Shown here piece by piece: positions 1-12,288 of a stretch of DNA of 64,000 nt (its first letter is position 1; each line of letters starts with the position of its first letter). The notes under the pieces are model-generated. The model was not told the DNA's origin and made no database searches. It saw only the letters and a list, made by a program, of their open reading frames with translations. The DNA comes from Salticus scenicus. Lineage: Eukaryota; Arthropoda; Arachnida; Araneae; Salticidae. Where the stretch lies: positions 268,004,006-268,068,005 of the forward strand of contig OZ005652.1 of the NCBI GenBank assembly GCA_963930645.1. Reading direction: 5' to 3'. Position numbers and translations under genes: made by a program.

Positions 1-901
1 CCTTTTCTAATATGTTATAAACGTAAATTTTTGCTAAAAAGTTTCCGGGATGAGTTTTTGCACTTGAGAATTAAAATAAGGTGTTCCATCAGCGGGAACA
101 CTGCGACTGAAAGGGTTAATAATCTAAAATTCCTAAATTGCAGATAACGTTTTATTTATACTCATGACTATTGTTTATATGTGCAATTTCTTTACAGTGA
201 AGTAATTTGGAGCGGTGTTATGCTTACAAATATGTTTTGACTTTTGTTCCCCCCATCCCGGCAAGAACTGGGGAGGGAATTTCGAAAAAGTTGGCAGATT
301 TTAGTTGGGTAAAAGCCTAAATTTCTGCCAAGCGCCGTTGAATTCCGTCCAGCCATTCTCACGTGATACCCGGACAATAATAGCGTTACAGACATACAGA
401 CACGATGACACACACACAGACAAAATTTTCTGAAGTAATTTTCGACTTTTATGGTGTGTGGAACATGAAGATATCGCATTTTTTTAAAAATTCTGATAAA
501 TTTACAGAGAAAAGTCTGATTTTATTAATATTGATACACAGCTTGATATCCAGTTACTGTAATTCTAAAAGAACGCATAGAAACAGTGTTCATGTTCAGG
601 TACCATACTTTCAGCTGCGCTTTTATGTTAGGCGCGAAAATAAGAGCGCAAAATCTTTGAAAATAATAGTGTGATTTCGTCGTGTATAAATAATTTCATA
701 AACATTTGACTCCCATTTCTTGCAAACTTTAAATTGTTCTAGTTTCTTCAGTTATAAAATCAACTTGCTTATGTCGTTAAAAATGTTTGTTTCATTCAAT
801 TCCTAGACTTCAATATTAATACAACTTTTTTTGCTCAGGAATGTAAATTAATTCTCCATACCTAAAGAGTAAATAAAATATTTAGTTTAATTTGAAGTCT
901 T

Positions 902-934
<33 letters not shown>

Positions 935-1900
935 ACTACGTATTTTGCGGTTCCGTGAATAATTAAACAATTTTTAACAGTTGTTCTTTGTGAGTCTGTT
1001 ATCAGTGTAACTTTAAAAACTAAATACCGGCAAGGAACTCAAGTGTTATATTTTAAAGTTCATATAAAATTCACACTTGAACAGTTTGATCAATATTGAT
1101 AAGTTTCAACGAGTGATACGGGTTAAAGTTGTCAATAAATGTGATTGAAAGTTATTGTTGAACATAATTTTAAATTTAATATTAGTCGTGAATTCTATAG
1201 AAATGTAGATATTAGTTTCAAATGTGGGTTGAGAAAGGTGGTACTCCCCTTCGCCCTTCCCACAGAAAATTATTTGTCAAATTAAATAATTCGTAAAGCT
1301 AGCTTAAATTCTTTTTACTATAGAATTTTATACAGTACTTGATATTTTATTCCTCAATCTGAATCTGTCTGTATAAAATTTAAATGTAGGGTAAGAAAAA
1401 GTCGTGTGGGTGCCACACCAGATTATATACTTTAAAATAAAATTTATTATTGAAAATCTGTTTAATTTAGTAAAAAGTTTTATATAACTTGTTAAAAAAA
1501 ATGTTTGTATATTGTCAATCGTGGCATTATCAGTAAAATATCAGATTTATGTACAAAGTATTCATATAATAATAGTATTACGCGCAATGAAAAACTATTG
1601 AAAATAAAATGTGATCATATATTTCCTATAAATAAGTCTCTGAACGATTGTCTTCTAAATTGTTATGTTACTCACATCCGTAATACAGGTGAAATCTATA
1701 ATAAAAATAAAAACTGAATAAAAAACCACAACGCCTAGACGTATCTTCACCACAGAAATGTAAACATCTTTCCATCGAAACCACGAACGAGAGGCGTAGC
1801 CGAATAAAGGGTGTGTCAAAGAGAAAAATCGGCACAAATTTGTAAAATTTTTGGACTTTCTTTGCAAATTTAATTGATTTAAAATTTTATTAAAATACAG
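1..1900. other. AT-rich intergenic DNA, no gene seen
   Basis: No coding region with recognisable protein similarity was found. The stretch at about 240-470 has a C-rich patch followed by a CACACACACAGACA run. This resembles the tail of the dispersed repeat at 22.8-23.96 kb and is probably a decayed relative. A poly-T tract lies at 904-930. Short open frames here are of chance size for such AT-rich DNA. Confidence 0.6.
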
Positions 1901-1936
1901 GATTTTTTTCCGCATTGAAATAAACTCTTTGAGATT

Positions 1937-2078
1937 GACGCAGCTTTTTAAATTCTGTTTTAAAAAATTGAAAGAGTTTTTTATAAGCCATTTAATGCAT
2001 CAACCCAAATATTGCAATAAAACAGCTTTTTTAAAAAACAACTGTTATTCTTTCATAAAATCTACAAAAGCTGCGTCA
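1937..2078. repeat. short inverted-repeat element (MITE-like)
   Basis: The sequence GACGCAGCTTTT near 1937 is repeated in inverted orientation as AAAAGCTGCGTC ending near 2078, with about 115 bp of AT-rich DNA between. This is the layout of a small fold-back or MITE remnant. No clear target-site duplication was identified, so the class is unknown. Confidence 0.4.
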
Positions 2079-2548
2079 GTTTACGAAATGAGAGTAATCC
2101 AATAAAAAAAACCGCGTCTCAATCAATTAATATGCCACTGTTTTAAGTGCAAAGAAAGTTTTCCATAGGATAACATTGGCTTTTAGAAAAGGAAATGCTG
2201 AGTGAAGCGGGCCCTTAAATATAGAAATTGGCTTGCTTTGTTACAATTAAAAAATATATATAGTTTACGAAATTTCACGATAAAGGAAATATATGAATAG
2301 CCCTTCTAATGAGTTTTTGGGCACCTAAACACAATCCCCAAATTTTTACGATGGTTTTATTACGAGACAAAGTTTGGAAGAATAATTAAAAATATTAAAA
2401 TATAAATGAAAATACTTTGCTTTATAACATCATTAAAAAATAAATAAATAAATAAAAATAAAGTAAAATAAAATAAAGTTTAAGTATTTTTAGGATTAAG
2501 GAAATATATTAATAACCTTTGTAGTGAGATTTGTTATATTTAAACATA

Positions 2549-2839
2549 GCCGCCTTCGGCGACCAGCTGGTTCGCGATCCCTGAAAAATCCGACTTTACG
2601 AAACTTCCGCTCGGTGGCGCCTGCGGCGCCTTTTTCCCGTTTCAGGTCTAATAACAGCTTATTGATATATCGTGAAAATCTGAAAATAGCTTATTGAAAT
2701 CGCAGTAAATTCCCGGGCGGTAGCGCCTTCGGCGCCCTCTTCCCTTTTCAATATCTGAAACAGCCTGTTCGCTAACCATGTTATGATCTTTCAAATTTCT
2801 GACTTCAGCTAAGTCCCGCTCGGTGGCGCCTGCGGCGCC
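2549..2839. repeat. array of GC-rich hairpin repeats
   Basis: Four short GC-rich hairpins stand out in AT-rich DNA. They are a GCCG-CCTT-CGGC type at 2549-2563, GGCGCC-TGC-GGCGCC at 2616-2630, GCGCC-TTC-GGCGC at 2723-2735, and GGCGCC-TGC-GGCGCC again at 2825-2839. The last three are spaced about 102-107 bp apart and each is followed by a TTCCC/TCCCCGTT-like segment. This suggests a diverged tandem unit of about 105 bp whose hairpin is kept through compensating changes (TGC or TTC loops). Confidence 0.6.
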
Positions 2840-2878
2840 TTATCCCCGTTTTAGAACTTACAACACCTTCCTCGCTCA

Positions 2879-3325
2879 TTAGAATTTGAAACATTGAAAT
2901 TTTAAAATATAGCAGCGCCATCTGGGGGTAGAAATTTCTGTAATATATTGTTCAATTCCAAATCAACAAAGCTTTCAAATGATGTATTACTTATGAAAAT
3001 ATTTTAATTAGTAGCTGAGATACAAAAGAAAACCTAAACAGGAAACCTTAAAACGTGTAAATCGGGTAAAATCTCGAATAATACTTTCGATAATATAAAA
3101 GAACTTTAAAATATCTTTCGAATGATGTATTAAAAATAATATAATCATAATTAGAATTTGAAATATTGAAATTTTAAAATATTTCAGCGCCATCTGGCGG
3201 TAGAAATTTCTGTAATCTACTGTTCAATTCCAAATCAACAAAGCTTTCAAATGATGTATTACTTATGAAATTATTTTAATTAGAAGCTGAGATATAAAAG
3301 AAAACCAAATACCTTGCCTTAAAAT
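2879..3325. repeat. two-copy tandem duplication, period about 271 bp
   Basis: A segment beginning TTAGAATTTGAAA, containing AGCGCCATCTGG and ending at AAAAGAAAACC, occurs at about 2879-3035 and again at about 3150-3307 with only scattered differences. The CGCCATCTGG core resembles a motif found in arthropod dispersed repeats. No coding potential is seen. Confidence 0.7.
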
Positions 3326-3358
3326 CTTAATATGCCAACCAATTTCAAATGCTGTAAC

Positions 3359-3392
<34 letters not shown>

Positions 3393-3960
3393 TTGCCTTT
3401 TTTCCCTCTCCCTCAAGCCCTCCCTAATAATCGTACTCTTTCAAAAATATTCACAATCGAATTATCGGGCAAATACTGCAAAATATAAAAGAAGACAATA
3501 TTTTCCCAATAAATATGTCATTTTTTTAATTATTCATATATTTTCATGAAAATTGAACAGTAGCTTTATAATATGCTGTCTAGGCCGAATATTAATTCAA
3601 ATGTAACGTGAATGAAAATTTGAAAAAAATTTAAAATTGCAATTTTCCCCCCCCAGTATAAAACACATGATATCTTAATTGATTACAGCCATTTCCGTTT
3701 TTATCACACAGTTGTCTCCGATCGAGACCGCTTAGAAAATCGTCTGCCTGAAAATATCTATTTTTATGCAATCGCCGTGAATTCTGAGTCATTGAGATCG
3801 CTTTTTGATTAAGACATAGGTCTACATTTTAATTAATATCTCCGCAACTAATTAAAATTTTTAAATTCTGTTTTGACTATCCCCTCGGGCAGGCTTCTGA
3901 GCACCCGTATGTCAAATTTTGTAGTTCTGCGTTCAGTAGGGGCTGAACGTATAGATGCTC

Positions 3961-3993
<33 letters not shown>

Positions 3994-4647
3994 TCTTCTT
4001 TTATTATTATAGATTTAACAAATTTTTTAGAATGATTTTTTTCTGTGAAACAAGTTTTGGAAAAATAATTCAAAGCATCATATTATAAAACTAAATAAAA
4101 CTCGTTTACTGTGTAACAGATTTTTGGAAAATAAGTAGTTTAAAAATTTTTGGGATAAAGGAAATATTTTAACAACCGTTGTAATGGATGTTGTAATATT
4201 TACACATTTCACAAAATTTATTATAAAAATTTTTATTACAAGACAAATTTTGAAAAAAAAAAAAATAATAATAATAATAATAATTAAAACATAAAATTAA
4301 ACGAAATTTGTTTGCTTTGTAACAGTATTTTTGAAAAGATGCTGTTTAGGAATTTGCGACAAAGATAATTTTAATAACCGTTGTAGTGAGTTTCGAAATA
4401 CGTAAATATTTCGCAAAACCCAACAGATTTTTTACAGTTTGACAAATTTTAGAAAAATAATAAAAGTATTAAAGCATAAAATTCAAGGAAACTCGATGGC
4501 TCTGTAAGAGCCCTTTTTTTTTTTGGGAGGGGGGGGGGGAGTGTAGTTTAAGAATTTTTGTGATAATGGAAAGATTTTTAATATCGACTAACTTCATAAA
4601 ACCCATTTTTTTTTTTTTTTTTTTTTTTAATTTGAAAATAAATTTTG

Positions 4648-4680
<33 letters not shown>
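3326..4680. other. AT-rich repeats including an AGAC-tailed repeat end
   Basis: The stretch contains poly-T at 3361-3387 and an apparent repeat tail at 3840-4012. That tail ends in about eight AGAC units (3959-3991) followed by an AT-rich terminus, a common end structure of dispersed arthropod repeats. Segments near 4100-4500 (AAATTTTGAAAAA, GTTGTAGTGAG, TAAACGAAA) recur three or four times and look like an old tandem array. No gene is seen. Confidence 0.45.
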
Positions 4681-4688
<8 letters not shown>

Positions 4689-5112
4689 TGCTCCAGTGAT
4701 TGGCATGTTCCAGTAATTGACATCTATCCCGAAATAATTAATAAATAAGAAAAATAATAAAATCATATATTTTACATATAAGAATTTTAACATTTTATGT
4801 CAAACACTGGAGCATAGGGTGCTAATAACTGGTAAAATGAATAACTAACAGTGTCAAACACTTGAACATAGGGTGTTAATTACTAATAAAAGGAAAAACT
4901 GGCAGTGTCAATTACTGGAACATTGAGTGGGTGTCAAATAATTCATATAAAAAAAAATAATAATTGTTTTCAGATGTATATATTTTAACATATACGTTTT
5001 TCTGAATGTCTTTCATGGCATATGTATTAACTTAAGATTTCTATAAATATTTTCTGGTGACTAGAACATCAGAGATTGATCTAAAAGTGTCAACCACTGG
5101 TGCACTTACCCT
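4681..5112. mobile_element. 432-bp inverted-repeat element (MITE) in a TA microsatellite
   Basis: The left end reads AGGGTAGGTGCTCCAGTG. The right end is its near-perfect inverted copy (CACTGGTGCACTTACCCT). Between them, variants of GTGTCAAACACTGGAGCATAGGGTG recur, so the terminal motif is also repeated internally. Both ends abut TATATA, consistent with insertion at TA, but the exact duplication cannot be resolved in the microsatellite. No transposase is encoded, so this is a non-autonomous element, possibly of Tc1/mariner type. Confidence 0.65.
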
Positions 5113-5529
5113 ATATATATAAATTATAATAATTTAAAACATAAAATAATCAAAATAGTTTAGTTAACACAATATTAATTAGTTTAAAAGTTTTCGACCC
5201 CAGGTTTTCAATGGTTTTACACGTTTTGAAATATCCTGAACATGATTAGTTAAGAAAATGTCTGTCTGTGTGTTTTGAAGGTATCTCAAAAAAAAAAAAA
5301 AAAAAGAAAAGAAAAATAGGTGGAATTTTAAAAACATAAAAAATTAGTTGGACCTTGACATGGTATTGATTATATTTTGGCACACATCGTCCAACAGGTG
5401 GTGCTACCTCGATGCAATTTCACCCGTTTACGGAAAGGCTATATCTACCCTTCTACTGCTTAGAAGTGCACGAAACTTGATACTTGAGATGGCTGTTATG
5501 CAACACTGTGCTGATACAATTTCGGCGCA

Positions 5530-5622
5530 TATCGATCTACACATAGAGCTGCTATGCTGAAACTTACTTAATAGTATTTAATAAAAAAATTAATAAGTCA
5601 AAAAGTTAATACAAGATATGCA
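5530..5622. repeat. satellite unit, left part, interrupted by the giant palindrome
   Basis: The 90 bp before the palindromic element (TAGTATTTAAT, AATAAGTCAAAAAGTTAA, then TATGCA) match the satellite units found at 21746-24600. Joined to the sequence after 21745, they make one ordinary unit running through TATGCATTTGGAAAAGTGG. They are therefore the left half of a unit split by the insertion. Confidence 0.8.
5617..5622. repeat. 6-bp target-site duplication, left copy (TATGCA)
   Basis: TATGCA lies directly before the element terminus AGTAGTAAG. The same six bases follow the other terminus at 21746-21751. Confidence 0.85.
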
Positions 5623-5731
5623 AGTAGTAAGATAATGGGGGTTCTGCGGCAGAGGCGTAAGAGGCGTGATGCGTTGATGCGCTTTGCGTTAGAAGATGCG
5701 CACATCGATCGCACCACCCCCACTTACTACT
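5623..5731. repeat. terminal hairpin-forming segment, left end
   Basis: The first nine bases, AGTAGTAAG (5623-5631), are inverted as CTTACTACT at 5723-5731. TGGGGGT at 5636-5642 is inverted as ACCCCCA at 5716-5722. The terminus can therefore fold on itself into a stem with an apical region rich in CpG and GATGCG/GGCGT repeats. This GC-rich patch contrasts with the AT-rich body. Fold-back termini are known in linear genomes of parvovirus type. A role here as replication origin or integrase-binding end is inference. Confidence 0.7.
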
Positions 5732-6636
5732 ACCATTTCGACAGATATAAGCTTGAAATTTACCTTCTATAGTATTATACATTGGGTTTTAGGTATTGTA
5801 TTATCTTATTAAAAGTTTTTGAATAATGCAAAAATAATCATGATTCCTTAAAACCTACATTTATGGTTAGTTAGAAAAGTTTGCAATAATAAAATTAAGT
5901 TGTGAAATTACTTTTCATACTTAGAATATGTAATCTTAGAAAAATTGTAAAACAATTTTCCTTTGAATACATTCCTGTGTTTTTTTAATAACATAAATTT
6001 ATAAAAAATTTCATTTTTTCTTTTTAATAATTTAATTTTTGTAATAATCATGCTTTTCTTAAAATGTGTATTTAGAATTAGTGTTAAAGTTAGTAATGTT
6101 TAAATTAAGTCATCAAATTACTTTATATTATATTTCCTTTTAATAAAACAATTTTCATTGTCATTTCTTCTTAACCTTTTTTCTTTTAACCTATTAATAA
6201 AATTCACAAACATTCTAAACAATAACAATTCTGAAATAAAACAGACACGGTTTACAGTTAATTAAAAACTTTATTACAACATTATTTCCACATAGTGTTT
6301 CCAAAATTCTTTAAACTTGCATCACAAAATTAGTACACAAATATAATTTATCAAATACAACAAAGTTTGCAACATCCATTTTTTTTACAAGTATTCATCT
6401 AGTAAGTTGTCCTTACAATAATTAATATATACAATTTCGTCAACAATAACGAAGGTTACAATATAAAATCTTGAACAATTTTTACACTATTTACAAATAT
6501 TTTCAAAGTTTCTATGTATTAAGTTAACATCATAATTATTATGTACATATAATTACAACACTTATAACGATGTTTACAGTAGAGTTAATTACAGTATAGT
6601 TTACACTATCTTGATCAATTTTTACAAAATTTAAGC
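5732..6636. other. left-arm 3' flank of the polymerase gene, no gene
   Basis: This AT-rich sequence lies between the terminal hairpin and the gene's stop codon. It contains the transcript's poly-A signal at 6270-6275 and otherwise nothing recognisable. The mirror copy is 20732-21636. Confidence 0.7.
6270..6275 (-). terminator. polyadenylation signal, left gene
   Basis: AATAAA on the minus strand, about 360 nt past the stop codon at 6637. It is the first canonical signal in a plausible position and is identical in the mirror copy. Confidence 0.5.
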
Positions 6637-9600
6637 TTAAAGTTCTACATTTTGATCAATTTCGCAATGTCCATACGCCAAGGAGCTAACACCGTCCTCT
6701 AAGATATATCTTTTATCATCGAAGGGACTTAAACTTATTTTATTTTGGTGGATTGTGTACAGTTTATGATTTTCTTGGCCTATTTTTATTTGTTTTTCAA
6801 TACTTGTTTTTTGTTGTTGTAAACATTGTAAATAGTCTTCATGACTAATTTTATGTCGCACAACCTGAGTGGATACGCCTTTCGCTCTCTTTTTCTCATC
6901 TTTACATGATTTTATAGAATACATTTTTGCCTTCAATCCGACAAACTCTAGAGCTATTTCACCACTCAATTCGTCTTTAAATTTCCCAATGACTTTTTTG
7001 TTTTCATTCGAATAAAGAGGATGATCTATAGGATAATCAGAAAAATCAAAGATAGATGAATTATTTTTCATATCTTGATAAATGTCATCTGTTGTAATAT
7101 GATACGTTAGTGAATCAGTATCAGTAAATAAGAGCGTCGCTCGGTCGTTATATAATGGCTTTATGTAATTATAGTGAAAATTATACATTAATAATTTAGA
7201 AAGTTCAAGAATGCAAAACCCAACATAAATAGGACGATTCATTAAAATACTTGTTTTAAGTCTTTCGACAGCAGTTAGATCTTCGTCATAAGTTTTAAAT
7301 GATTTAAAGGTGGGAGATGCTACTAATTTTACTGCTCTTTTAGAGGTGTTACTACAAAGTTCAATATTACGTCTTTTTCGTAAGTTTTCCATGGTTTTTC
7401 CGTAAACGCTGTTATTTAAAAGCTTAAAAAAGTCCTTTTCAAAGGAAGAAGTTGCATTTTTTCGTTTTTCAGTATTGAACATTATATATTTTTCCAACCA
7501 AGGAGCTTGGTTAAATTGAAGAGCTTTATGCACTGCTGTAACTTTCAATCCTAATTGAAGATAGAGTTTTAAATTTCTATAATGCACCACATAATTTTTC
7601 TTGTTTTGAAGGTTAGGTATTAATTTTGGTGTTCCAACATATTTTCTATTGTGAAGTAAACTTTTAGCATAAGGTGACAGCATTTCTTCGGTTAAGGTTA
7701 ATCTTTCAGGTGCAAGTGGATAATCGTTATGGGTATGATGGAGGTGCTGAGGGTAATCAAGATCAACTTCAAAAATATAGCCGATATCAGAATCATCTCG
7801 AAGAGATAGAATCCAATCTTCAGTTATACCATTTATATCGATCCATTTAAAGTTTCCGTAGGGTAAGTACTGGGACATAGCCCAACCGTAAAGGTTATTG
7901 GCATCCCAGTACATTATATAACTATTGGGTTCATCTGGATTATAATCACTCATATAAGGGTTGTTTGCTCTGGTCAATCTTCTGCTAATCATGCTAACAC
8001 CGCCTCGTATACCTTTTTCTATTAACAACAACATATTAATGTCTGTTAAGAGCTCTAGAGGTGTTTCAGTCATTTTTAGGCATGCTTGCCATGCAAGTCC
8101 AGGAGTGGTAAAAAGGTGAGCACAATCAATTTCATAATAACGCATACAAAGTTCTCTGAAATTCTGAAATACATCGGCGAGTAATAAAACATCAGTTTTT
8201 ACATATAAATCATGATAATCACCAAGATTTTTCATGTTGAATGTATTCCAAATTTTTTGAACATTTTCATAATCATCCTCAGAAATAGACTCTTCTGTCA
8301 AAGAATTATAAAATGCAGATGGAGGAGGGAGTGATGGTTCTTCGAATTTATTAAAGCAGTTAAAATAGTCGTATGGGTAAACACCTTTCCTCGTTAGCAT
8401 ATTCAGAGGTGTATTAGCAGGGAAATTCTCTTTCAAAATCTTAAACTGAGAAGAGTTGAGGTTTTTCACAAGTTTTTCGAGTGATGTAGGTAGGAATTGA
8501 AAGCTGTCTAAAAAGACTAATTGTACAGGGTCCTTAGGTTTCTTCAATCTGAATGTAAGATAATTTTCTAGGGTTGTGGCAATAACTTCTATTTGATGAT
8601 CTTTATATTTTCCAAGTTTTGTCATAATATGATGACCATCATAATTTTTCAAATTGTGAAATATAACAGGAATATTTTTTAATTGTTTAAAGTTAAGATT
8701 ACACGAAGCATGTAATGCTCCTCTATAAGCTCCCGAAATATGACAATGATCTCTGACACGATCATTATGTAAAGGTTTTTTACACAAAGTGCAAAATTTA
8801 GCTTCTTGAAAAGCTTTTTCCTCCTCTACAGTTAATTTCATTGGTTTTATTTTCATCAATTTTTGACCAAGCATCTCTTTTTCTTGCATAATTTGGTCTA
8901 AAAAGTGCTCAACAGCATTTTCACCACGATAAATTACAATAGGTTTAATAGAATGTCCATCAGGACCGATAATAACATATGCATATCCACAAGGCTCATG
9001 GTATGCAATTTTTTCACTATGTGAAATATCTGAAGAAGGTGAAACTGAAGTAATAGGTACAAGAAGACTTTCAAAATCGGCATATATTGTATAAGCAACA
9101 GGATGTTGTAAATGTATACCTGAAAATTTTAGAATATTATTTTCCTCAGAGGGCATTTTAATAACTTGCACTTCATGTTCTTGACAGTACTGGATATGTG
9201 ATTTTAATAAGTCCTCTCTTGAAAATCGGTGCAGGCATCTAAAACAGTAATATGCAGCAGTCTTATGTTTGGTTAAATCACCAAGAAGACGTGAAAAGTT
9301 TCGAATCAGACAATAATGTTGTCTTTCATCATCAGAAATTAGTAATAAGTTGATTGTATCAGTGTCTTCTCGGGGAGAAATGTACAGGGGACACACTTCA
9401 TCATCTTCATAACCGAAGACATTAATCCGTAAATCATTCATCTTTTCAATAATAGGTATCTTTGTTAGAGGTACAGGACATGTTATATTACCTAGTTTAA
9501 TGGTATTTTCATAGGGTGTATAGTGAGACACACGTTCAGGATTCTCACTACGATCTATATTCAGTTTATAGGCGATCAAGCACCAAATGAGACATTTTTG

Positions 9601-12288
9601 ATCTTCATTTTTGATATTTAACACAGCTTTTTTTACAGCAAGCTTTGAAGGTAGCTTAATATAGCTGCTAGCAGCTAGAGGGTGATATTTAGCTATTTTC
9701 AGTTCTAGATAATGAATTTTTTTAAAAATCCATCCAGATCCTCGCTGGATGAATTCTTCAAGTGACTTATTAATTTTTACATATCCTTCGCTAATATGCT
9801 GTTCAATGGTATCTTCAACAAGTTCGATAATACAGGAACTTCTAAAATATGTATATGTCTCTTCCATATCATCATCAGGTTTTTTGCGTTCTAGTGAAAC
9901 TTTCATCACTATATACCACTTCAGAGCATGCTTTTCCTTTAACTCACTTTGAAGTTTTTCATGTACTTGAGGCTGTATATATGATTGAAATACTTCTAAA
10001 TCACACTCATTATTCTCATTGGGATAAAAAATCACTGTATTAAACACGCTAGAAGTGTTAATCTGTTTTTTAACCCTTTTAGACTTTACAGCAGGTGCAG
10101 TTCTCTTCCGTTTTTCAGTAACAAGTTCGTGCTCTTGGCGCTTATGAGATATTAATTCAGATTTTAGATCAAACACTTTATTACAGTCACTGCATGGATA
10201 TCGTGAACTTTGGTGATATTTTAAATGTCTTTGAAAGTTATCAAAGCGGGAAAAAACTAGATCACATTGTTGACACTTTATAGATGCTACTTCATCTTTA
10301 CTTTTATGAAGCAACATATGTCGTTTCAAGTCCCACTTCCGAGTAAAAGTCTTTTCACAAGAAGAACAACTGAAACTTTGTAATGCTTTCTGAACATTCT
10401 TGTCAGCAGATAGAGATTGTATTTCACCATTATGAGTCATTAAATGTCTTTTCAAATTGAATTTTAGGCCAAATGCTTTTCCACAGTCATCACACTTGAA
10501 TAACTTCTCTTTCAAATGTAGCTTTTCATGGCGATGCAAATCATATCTCCTTGAAAATGTCTTGTGACAAGTTGAACAACTCTGAAAAAAATTAATAAAA
10601 GGTTTGTTTTAGAATTTTTATACTCATAAAAAGTAATTAAAAAAGTTTTCTTAACATAGTTTTATTGTACTTGATTCTATTATTTTTACTAATGCAATAT
10701 AAAAAATACATTTGCATAAAAATATTTACTATCTTAAACAATTTCCCTAACATAGTTTTACTAATGCAATGTAAAAAATACATTTGCATAAAAATATTTA
10801 CTATCTTAAACAATTTCCCTAACATAGTTTTACTAATGCAATGTAAAAAATACATTTGCATAAAAATATTTACCATCTTAACCAATTTTCCTAACATAGT
10901 TTTACATATTTGCACTAATGTAATGTAAAAAATACATTTGCATAAAAATATTTACCATCTTAAGCAATTTTCCTAACATAGTTTTACAAATTTGCACTAA
11001 TGTAATGTAAAAAATACATTTGCATAAAAATATTTACCATCTTAAGCAATTTTCCTAACATAGTTTTACAAATTTGCACTAATGCAATGTAAAAAAAATA
11101 CATTTGCATAAAAATATTTACTATCTTAAACAATTTCCCTAACATAGTTTTACAAATTTTTACTAATGTAATGTAAAAAAAAAAAAAAAAAAAAAAAAAT
11201 ACATTTGCATAAAAATACTTGTTACCTTAAACAATTATTCTTAACATAATGTTGTAAATTTTTACTCACGCATTGTTTAATTCTATTTTTAGAAAGGTTT
11301 CTTTACAAACGTGAAAAATTTTCCTATCATGAATATGTACTAACATAAAATATATTGCATTTCTAAGAAAAAATACTCAACTAACCTTATTTTTATCACT
11401 CAATGAGCTTAAGAGCAGCGGATTATCAACTGTAGGAGGCTTGTCAATAATCATCTGAAAGGAATAAAAAACTTAGGTTAGAATAAAAATCTCTAAAAAA
11501 TCTTTAAAATATAAAAAAAATCTTTTAAAATGGAAAAATGTAAAATAATTAAGATTGAATTAATACAAGTTTAAAAAAAGATATTGTTTCTTTCAAGAAA
11601 AAAAAAAAACTTACAAAGGATGGTTGAGGTTCTTCATATACATTCTTTGCACACGATTCTTCAATCTTCAACATTTCTTCTCTTGGCAAACCATAGTTGA
11701 TGAAAAACTAAAAAAGTAAATGGTTTTCATTTAAAATATATTAAAAATTCACTGCTGCAAAATAATTTTTAAGTTATTAGAGTCCTTTTAAAGAAAATTA
11801 ATTCTTTGAATCAATCAAATGCTAACTATTCATCCTACCAAAATACTATTTCTAACAAATTCTTCATTACAATGTAAACCATTAACTAATCTTCATTACA
11901 ATGTCTTCATTACAAAATATAAAACCATATTGAAAGATCTTTATAAAGTTAAAGTGAAATTGCATACAAACAAACTCGTTAACCATAGATAATGTATAAC
12001 ATAAAAATTAAAGCATAAGCTTAATAAAAAATTTCTGAAAAATACATTGCCAATTTTAAAACATTCATAAAAGAAAAAATATATTTTTGATTTCAAAAAT
12101 GCATATATATTATGGAAAAAATTCTTTTAATTGATTAAACAAACATTTTATCAAGATTTTTAATATAACACTGATTAATAATTTTCATATAAATTAAAAT
12201 GAAACTAGAACAATTTCAAAGAATCACTAAATGATCAACTTACTTTGTCATCAACAGGCAACAATGATGAGTTCTGGTTAATTTCCAT
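6637..12288 (-). CDS. zinc-finger / DNA polymerase B / endonuclease VII-like protein, left copy
   Basis: Spliced model on the minus strand: exons 12288-12244, 11707-11615, 11454-11386 and 10581-6637, all phase 0, with GT-AG introns (donors GTAAGT, GTAAGT, GTTAGT). The product has 1383 residues. The start ATG has a favourable context (GACATGG). Domains and motifs are the same as in the right copy, which is described there in full. The only residue difference is R1140 here against H1140 on the right, caused by a base at 7370 in a CpG. The long last exon is open without interruption, so the gene looks intact. It reads outward, from the palindrome centre towards the left terminus. The first three exons are inferred from splice signals and conserved frame; transcript data would be needed to confirm them. 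Confidence 0.88.
10680..11275. repeat. tandem repeat in intron 3, left arm
   Basis: About seven copies of a 72-84-bp unit (TTTGCATAAAAATATTTAC, TTAAACAATTTCCCTAACATAG, TTTTACTAATG). GCATAAAAATA occurs at 10714, 10786, 10858, 10940, 11022, 11106 and 11208. Inner units lack the TTTGCA insertion and are 72 bp; outer ones are 82 bp or more. A 25-nt poly-A lies in the last unit. Open frames across it are repeat artefacts. Confidence 0.85.

Noticed and set aside
3955..3995. AGAC run as a CRISPR-like array
   Set aside because: It is a simple 4-bp microsatellite without spacers, in eukaryotic DNA.
5348..5560. 70-codon frame left of the palindrome
   Set aside because: It lies in repeat-like DNA merging into the satellite unit. 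No recognisable protein similarity.
9749..10043. Plus-strand frames inside the left polymerase gene, mirrored at 17325-17619
   Set aside because: Antisense shadows of the polymerase exon.
10637..10928. Open frames on both strands (and mirrors at 16440-16731) with a repeated 24-residue motif
   Set aside because: They are the translation of the intron 3 tandem repeat (72 nt is a multiple of three). They occur on both strands and have no ATG-led gene context.
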